DNA from: an uncultured Clostridia bacterium
Lineage (GTDB): Bacteria > Bacillota > Clostridia > Lachnospirales > Lachnospiraceae
Length of the DNA: 9,728 nucleotides
Assembly: GCA_947088195.1 (NCBI GenBank)
Contig: CAMUFS010000095.1
Span: forward strand, 1-9,728
Reading direction: 5' to 3'
Shown: positions 6,953 through 9,728 of the stretch, piece by piece
Numbering within the stretch: position 1 is the stretch's first letter
Layout of the letters: every line of letters begins with the position of its first letter
The notes under the pieces: generated by a model
The model's input: the letters and a program-made list of their open reading frames with translations, nothing else
The model's database searches: none
What the model was told of the DNA's origin: nothing
Position numbers and translations under genes: made by a program

Positions 6953-7996
6953 TTACGGAAACATGGGAACCGCCTTAAGTCCCTCATTTTCTTCCAATCC
7001 AAACATTAAATTCATATTTTGTACGGCCTGTCCTGCTGCTCCCTTAACCAGATTGTCCATTGCCCCCATCATAATCACTCTTCCGGTTCTCGTATCCATC
7101 TTAACATTTACATCCACATAATTGCTGCCCTCTACCCAGCGTGTCTCTGGACAGACATCGGCGTCCAGCACTCTGATAAAATACTCTTTCTCATAATAAC
7201 GATTGTACACATCCCTGAGATCCTTCTCAGAAATCCCTCTATCACAAACAGACGCATACGCTGTCACCAATATACCGCGATTCATTGGAATAAGATGCGG
7301 CGTAAAATTAATTGTCACCGGAGCACCTGCTTGATAAGTAAGCTGCTCCTCAATCTCTGGCGTATGACGGTGTGTTGCCACTCCATATGCCTTTATATTC
7401 TCATTTACCTCACAAAACAGATTATTCACCTTCGCCCCGCGCCCTGCGCCAGAAGTCCCTGACTTTGCGTCAATAATCAATGTATTGGGATCGATCAGCC
7501 CTTCCTTCACTAATGGATACACAGAAAGAAAGGAACAAGTCGGATAACAACCCGGATTTGCCACCAGCCTTGCCTTCCTTATCTTCTCTCTGTTAATCTC
7601 ACACAGTCCATACACTGCCTCCTCTATAAATTGCGGACTCTTGTGTTCTATCCCATACCATTCCTCATAAACCCTTACATCCTTTATGCGAAAATCTGCG
7701 CTCAGATCGATAACTTTTGCTTTGGACAAAATCTCTTCTGTCACCAAAGATGCACAAAGCCCCTGCGGGGTCGCCGTAAAAATCACATCCACCGCCTCCG
7801 CAAGTTCTTGCATGTTATCGTCCATACAAACATCATCCACCAGTTGAAACATATTCTGATACACAGATGCATACTTCTTGTCAATATAGCTCTTCGAGCC
7901 ATACCAGACAACCTCCGCCTCCTTATGCTGCAAAAGCAACCGAACAAGCTCATTCCCTGCATAGCCCGTCGCCCCTATAATTCCTGCTCTTATCAT
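6953..7996 (-). CDS. argC: N-acetyl-gamma-glutamyl-phosphate reductase
   Basis: The product is 347 residues, the usual length of ArgC. It reduces N-acetylglutamyl phosphate to the semialdehyde with NADPH. The Rossmann NADP-binding motif GIIGATGYAG lies at residues 5-14 and TATPQG at 74-79. The catalytic Cys150 sits in ANPGCYPT (146-153). KSGTSGAGRG (178-187) and the active-site THRHTPEIEE (208-217) follow, with HLIPMNRGI (234-242) and the C-terminal MGAMDNLVKGAAGQAVQNMN (310-329). The start at 7996 was preferred to the ATG at 8020 because GGAGG (8007-8003) is 6 bases upstream of it, and this start puts the Rossmann strand right at the N-terminus as in the family. It is the first gene of the minus-strand run, behind the promoter at 8066-8094. 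Confidence 0.97.
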   Translation of the reverse strand: MIRAGIIGATGYAGNELVRLLLQHKEAEVVWYGSKSYIDKKYASVYQNMFQLVDDVCMDDNMQELAEAVDVIFTATPQGLCASLVTEEILSKAKVIDLSADFRIKDVRVYEEWYGIEHKSPQFIEEAVYGLCEINREKIRKARLVANPGCYPTCSFLSVYPLVKEGLIDPNTLIIDAKSGTSGAGRGAKVNNLFCEVNENIKAYGVATHRHTPEIEEQLTYQAGAPVTINFTPHLIPMNRGILVTAYASVCDRGISEKDLRDVYNRYYEKEYFIRVLDADVCPETRWVEGSNYVDVNVKMDTRTGRVIMMGAMDNLVKGAAGQAVQNMNLMFGLEENEGLKAVPMFP

Positions 7997-8002
7997 AATA
8001 TC

Positions 8003-8007
8003 CCTCC
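8003..8007 (-). promoter_or_regulatory. argC ribosome binding site deciding the start
   Basis: GGAGG on the minus strand, 6 bases before the ATG at 7996. It lies inside the reading frame that would begin at the ATG at 8020, which has no comparable site upstream. Confidence 0.82.
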
Positions 8008-8065
8008 ATTCTTCTACCATTATAACTGAAATCCTGACGATTGCAATCTATTTTACAATTTTATA

Positions 8066-8094
8066 ATTATACACTACACATGAATAATATGCAA
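8066..8094 (-). promoter_or_regulatory. Promoter of the argC-argJ-argB-argD run
   Basis: On the minus strand TTGCAT (8094-8089) is followed after exactly 17 bases by a perfect TATAAT (8071-8066). Transcription would start near 8059, giving a leader of about 63 bases before the argC ATG. The -35 hexamer is a weak match to TTGACA, which suits a regulated promoter. The ARG-box-like sequence at 8079-8094 covers it. Confidence 0.75.
8079..8094. promoter_or_regulatory. ARG-box-like operator on the argC side
   Basis: The plus strand reads CATGAATAATATGCAA. This closely follows the Bacillus AhrC/ArgR box as recalled (CATGAATAAAAATKCAAK), with TGAAT and ATGCAA half-sites but one base less between them. 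It overlaps the -35 element of the argC promoter, a position suited to repression when arginine is plentiful. The regulator gene is not in this window. Confidence 0.6.
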
Positions 8095-8135
8095 TATAAT
8101 ATTTTAAACAAACATACATTTTCCAAAAAATCCAC

Positions 8136-8151
8136 TTGCATATTTTCTTCT
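8136..8151. promoter_or_regulatory. ARG-box-like half-site on the argG side
   Basis: TTGCATATTTTCTTCT begins with the same nine bases (TTGCATATT) as the argC-side operator read on the minus strand. The ATGCAA half is intact; the other half is degenerate. It covers the -35 of the argG promoter. It is weaker than the partner site and may need cooperative binding with it; the facing ends are 41 bases apart. Confidence 0.45.
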
Positions 8152-8164
8152 CCTGTTGTATATT
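8136..8164 (+). promoter_or_regulatory. Promoter of argG
   Basis: TTGCAT (8136-8141), a 17-base spacer and TATATT (8159-8164) form a sigma-A-like promoter. Transcription would start near 8171, leaving a short leader of about 28 bases to the argG ATG. Its layout mirrors the argC promoter on the other strand. Confidence 0.68.
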
Positions 8165-8180
8165 TATAACAAAATATTAT

Positions 8181-8187
8181 GAGGAGG
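8181..8187 (+). promoter_or_regulatory. argG ribosome binding site
   Basis: GAGGAGG with 11 bases to the ATG at 8199. The spacing is somewhat long, but the match is strong and no nearer ATG exists. It lies within the short predicted leader. Confidence 0.75.
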
Positions 8188-8198
8188 CCTTTTTCAGA

Positions 8199-9416
8199 AT
8201 GAAAGAAAAAGTTATCTTAGCCTATTCCGGCGGACTTGACACCACCGCGATTATTCCATGGCTAAAAGAAAATTATGATTATGATGTGATATGTGTCTGC
8301 GCAAATGTAGGGCAGGGAAATGAATTAGACGGACTTGAAGAACGAGCAAAGCTCTCCGGCGCTTCCAAGCTGTACATTGAAGATTTAGTAGATGAATTTG
8401 TCGACGACTATGTTATCCCAACCGTTCAGGCTAACGCTGTATATGAAAATAAATATCTGCTTGGCACCTCCTTTGCAAGACCTGTAATCGCCAAGAGACT
8501 GGTAGAGATTGCACGCAAGGAAAACGCTGTTGCCATCTGTCATGGTGCCACTGGAAAAGGCAACGATCAAGTGCGCTTCGAGCTTACCATCAAAGCACTG
8601 GCTCCAGATCTTAAAATTATCGCTCCATGGAGATGCAACGATACCTGGAAGATGCAGTCACGCGAAGATGAGATCGCTTACTGCAAGGAGCATGGCATCG
8701 ATCTCCCATTTTCCGCTGACAGCAGCTACAGCCGTGACCGCAATCTGTGGCATATCAGCCATGAGGGTCTGGAATTGGAAAACCCAGCAAATGAACCAAA
8801 CTATGACCATCTGCTGGTACTTGGAACAACACCAGAAAAAGCACCTGACGAAGGCGAATACGTCACCTTAACCTTTGAAAAAGGTGTTCCTACCAGCGTA
8901 AACGGCACTGCCATGAAGCCCTCCGACATTATCCGCAAGCTCAATGAGCTTGGCGGAAAACACGGAATCGGCATTATTGATATTGTAGAAAATCGCGTGG
9001 TTGGCATGAAATCCCGCGGTGTATATGAAACACCCGGAGGCACTATACTGATGGAAGCTCATATGCAGCTTGAAGAATTAATTTTGGACCGTGACACACT
9101 GGATTACAAAAAATTGGTCGCTGTCAAATTTGCCGACCTTGTATACGAGGGAAAATGGTTCACTCCTCTCAGAGAAGCTCTGCAGGCATTTATTGAATCC
9201 ACACAGCAAAATGTAACCGGAGAAGTAAAATTCAAGCTCTACAAGGGAAATATTATAAAAGCTGGAACCACTTCTCCATATTCCTTATACAGCGAATCAC
9301 TCGCAAGCTTCACCACAGGTGAGCTCTACGATCATCATGACGCAGAAGGATTTATCAATCTCTTTGGACTGTCCATGAAGGTAAGAGCGATGCTGGACGC
9401 TGAAAAAAAACAATAA
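8199..9416 (+). CDS. argG: Argininosuccinate synthase
   Basis: The product is 405 residues, normal for ArgG. It joins citrulline and aspartate using ATP (to AMP and pyrophosphate), giving argininosuccinate. The ATP-PPi loop AYSGGLDTT is at residues 8-16. HGATGKGNDQVRFE (115-128) supplies the aspartate/citrulline region, and FSADSSYSRDRNLWHISHEG (171-190) carries the conserved serines and arginines of the active site. SRGVYETPGG (272-281) and SPYSLYSESLASF (359-371) complete the family signature. The start at 8199 matches the family's N-terminus; extending in frame to the TTG at 8136 would include the promoter itself and add a stretch unlike ArgG. It is divergent from argC and shares the operator region. 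argH, its usual partner, does not follow; a large hairpin does. Confidence 0.98.
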   Translation: MKEKVILAYSGGLDTTAIIPWLKENYDYDVICVCANVGQGNELDGLEERAKLSGASKLYIEDLVDEFVDDYVIPTVQANAVYENKYLLGTSFARPVIAKRLVEIARKENAVAICHGATGKGNDQVRFELTIKALAPDLKIIAPWRCNDTWKMQSREDEIAYCKEHGIDLPFSADSSYSRDRNLWHISHEGLELENPANEPNYDHLLVLGTTPEKAPDEGEYVTLTFEKGVPTSVNGTAMKPSDIIRKLNELGGKHGIGIIDIVENRVVGMKSRGVYETPGGTILMEAHMQLEELILDRDTLDYKKLVAVKFADLVYEGKWFTPLREALQAFIESTQQNVTGEVKFKLYKGNIIKAGTTSPYSLYSESLASFTTGELYDHHDAEGFINLFGLSMKVRAMLDAEKKQ

Positions 9417-9436
9417 TTTAATTTTGAAAAAGATCC

Positions 9437-9521
9437 GCACAACAAAACCAGTAGTATCCTCCGTCCCTTCGCTTCCGCTTAGGGAAAAACATAACGGACG
9501 CTACTACTGGTTTTGTTGTGC
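9437..9521 (+). terminator. Large compound hairpin after argG; terminator or palindromic repeat
   Basis: Twenty-base perfect arms lie at 9437-9456 and 9502-9521 (outer sequence GCACAACAAAACC). Inside them, TCCGT (9460-9464) can pair with ACGGA (9494-9498), and CCCT (9465-9468) with AGGG (9481-9484), so the loop is itself structured. It begins 20 bases after the argG stop codon. On the plus strand CTACTTTCTTTG follows, a weak T-tract; on the minus strand CTTTTTC follows. It probably ends argG transcription and may work in both directions. Its size and nested structure are more than a simple terminator needs. Confidence 0.6.
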
Positions 9522-9728
9522 TACTTTCTTTGTATTTCAGACATACTCCATCTGGTTAGCTTTAAACTATACCATATTTGAGACAGTTCTCTGAGTTATG
9601 CTGTTGGCTATGTTAGTACTATATCTGGTTAGTTGGCTTATATGTGAATATACTTTATACAAAATATCTTTATAGGCTATTTGTGATTGTGGGGGGGGTG
9701 AATCATATTCTAGAAGGGTCCGCCCACA
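9522..9728. other. Intergenic tail without a credible gene
   Basis: No coding region with a ribosome binding site was found on either strand. The stretch holds two copies of ATCTGGTTAG (9550-9559, 9623-9632), two of GTTGGCT (9603-9609, 9632-9638), a run of eight G (9691-9698), and TATACTTTATACAAAA (9649-9664), whose reverse complement occurs at 40-55. Confidence 0.6.

Noticed and set aside
8039..8048. 10-base palindrome GATTGCAATC in the argC leader
   Set aside because: It is perfect but short, does not match the ARG box, and such palindromes arise by chance. It was kept only as a note.
8136..8198. N-terminal extension of argG from an in-frame TTG
   Set aside because: The TTG is the -35 element of the argG promoter, the extension has no ribosome binding site, and the family N-terminus begins at the ATG at 8199.
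9437..9521. Integron attC-like recombination site
   Set aside because: The ends GCACAAC and GTTGTGC resemble the attC core sites but break the RYYYAAC/GTTRRRY pattern. There is no integrase and no cassette array; the stem is perfectly paired, without the bulged bases of attC.
9598..9675. 25-residue hydrophobic reading frame (plus strand) resembling a type I toxin peptide
   Set aside because: There is no ribosome binding site before the ATG, no charged tail typical of Fst-like toxins, and no recognisable antisense RNA promoter. Very short hydrophobic frames are common by chance in T-rich DNA.

Overview
This window is a chromosomal segment from a low-GC Gram-positive bacterium, most likely a clostridium of the Lachnospiraceae type. 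That placement is an inference. It rests on AT-rich intergenic DNA, strong AGGAGG-type ribosome binding sites, the argC-argJ-argB-argD gene order with a bifunctional-type ArgJ, a DegV protein and a Gram-positive-style lipoprotein. Most of the window is arginine biosynthesis.

Layout from left to right. Bases 1-151 are intergenic, with an imperfect hairpin at 59-122. Positions 152-1009 (minus) encode a soluble regulator with an N-terminal XRE/Cro-type helix-turn-helix and a C-terminal region that reads like a shortened cytoplasmic domain of FlhA, the flagellar export gate. Bases 1010-1263 hold its probable promoter and a long perfect hairpin at 1139-1193. The minus strand from 7996 down to 1264 is one closely packed run: argC, argJ, argB, argD, an orphan extracellular solute-binding lipoprotein and a DegV family lipid-binding protein. 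Gaps are 1-61 bases and no internal terminator was seen. argG is transcribed the other way (8199-9416). The 202-base divergent region between argC and argG holds one sigma-A-like promoter for each side. Both have the same TTGCATATT at the -35 position, and each overlaps an ARG-box-like sequence. This suggests joint repression by an ArgR/AhrC-type regulator that is not encoded here. Beyond argG lie a large compound hairpin (9437-9521) and about 200 bases with no credible gene.

How the genes work together. ArgJ makes N-acetylglutamate by recycling acetyl groups from N-acetylornithine. ArgB phosphorylates it, ArgC reduces it and ArgD transaminates it to N-acetylornithine, and ArgJ then releases ornithine. 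ArgG acts later, joining citrulline to aspartate. ArgF (ornithine to citrulline), ArgH (argininosuccinate to arginine), carbamoyl phosphate synthase and ArgR are absent and must be elsewhere.

The arginine genes are ordinary. The least ordinary item is the HTH/FlhA-like fusion. Next are the symmetric operator arrangement, the lipoprotein without an ABC transporter in an arginine operon, and the large hairpins. No CRISPR array, tRNA, rRNA, transposase or defence system was seen.
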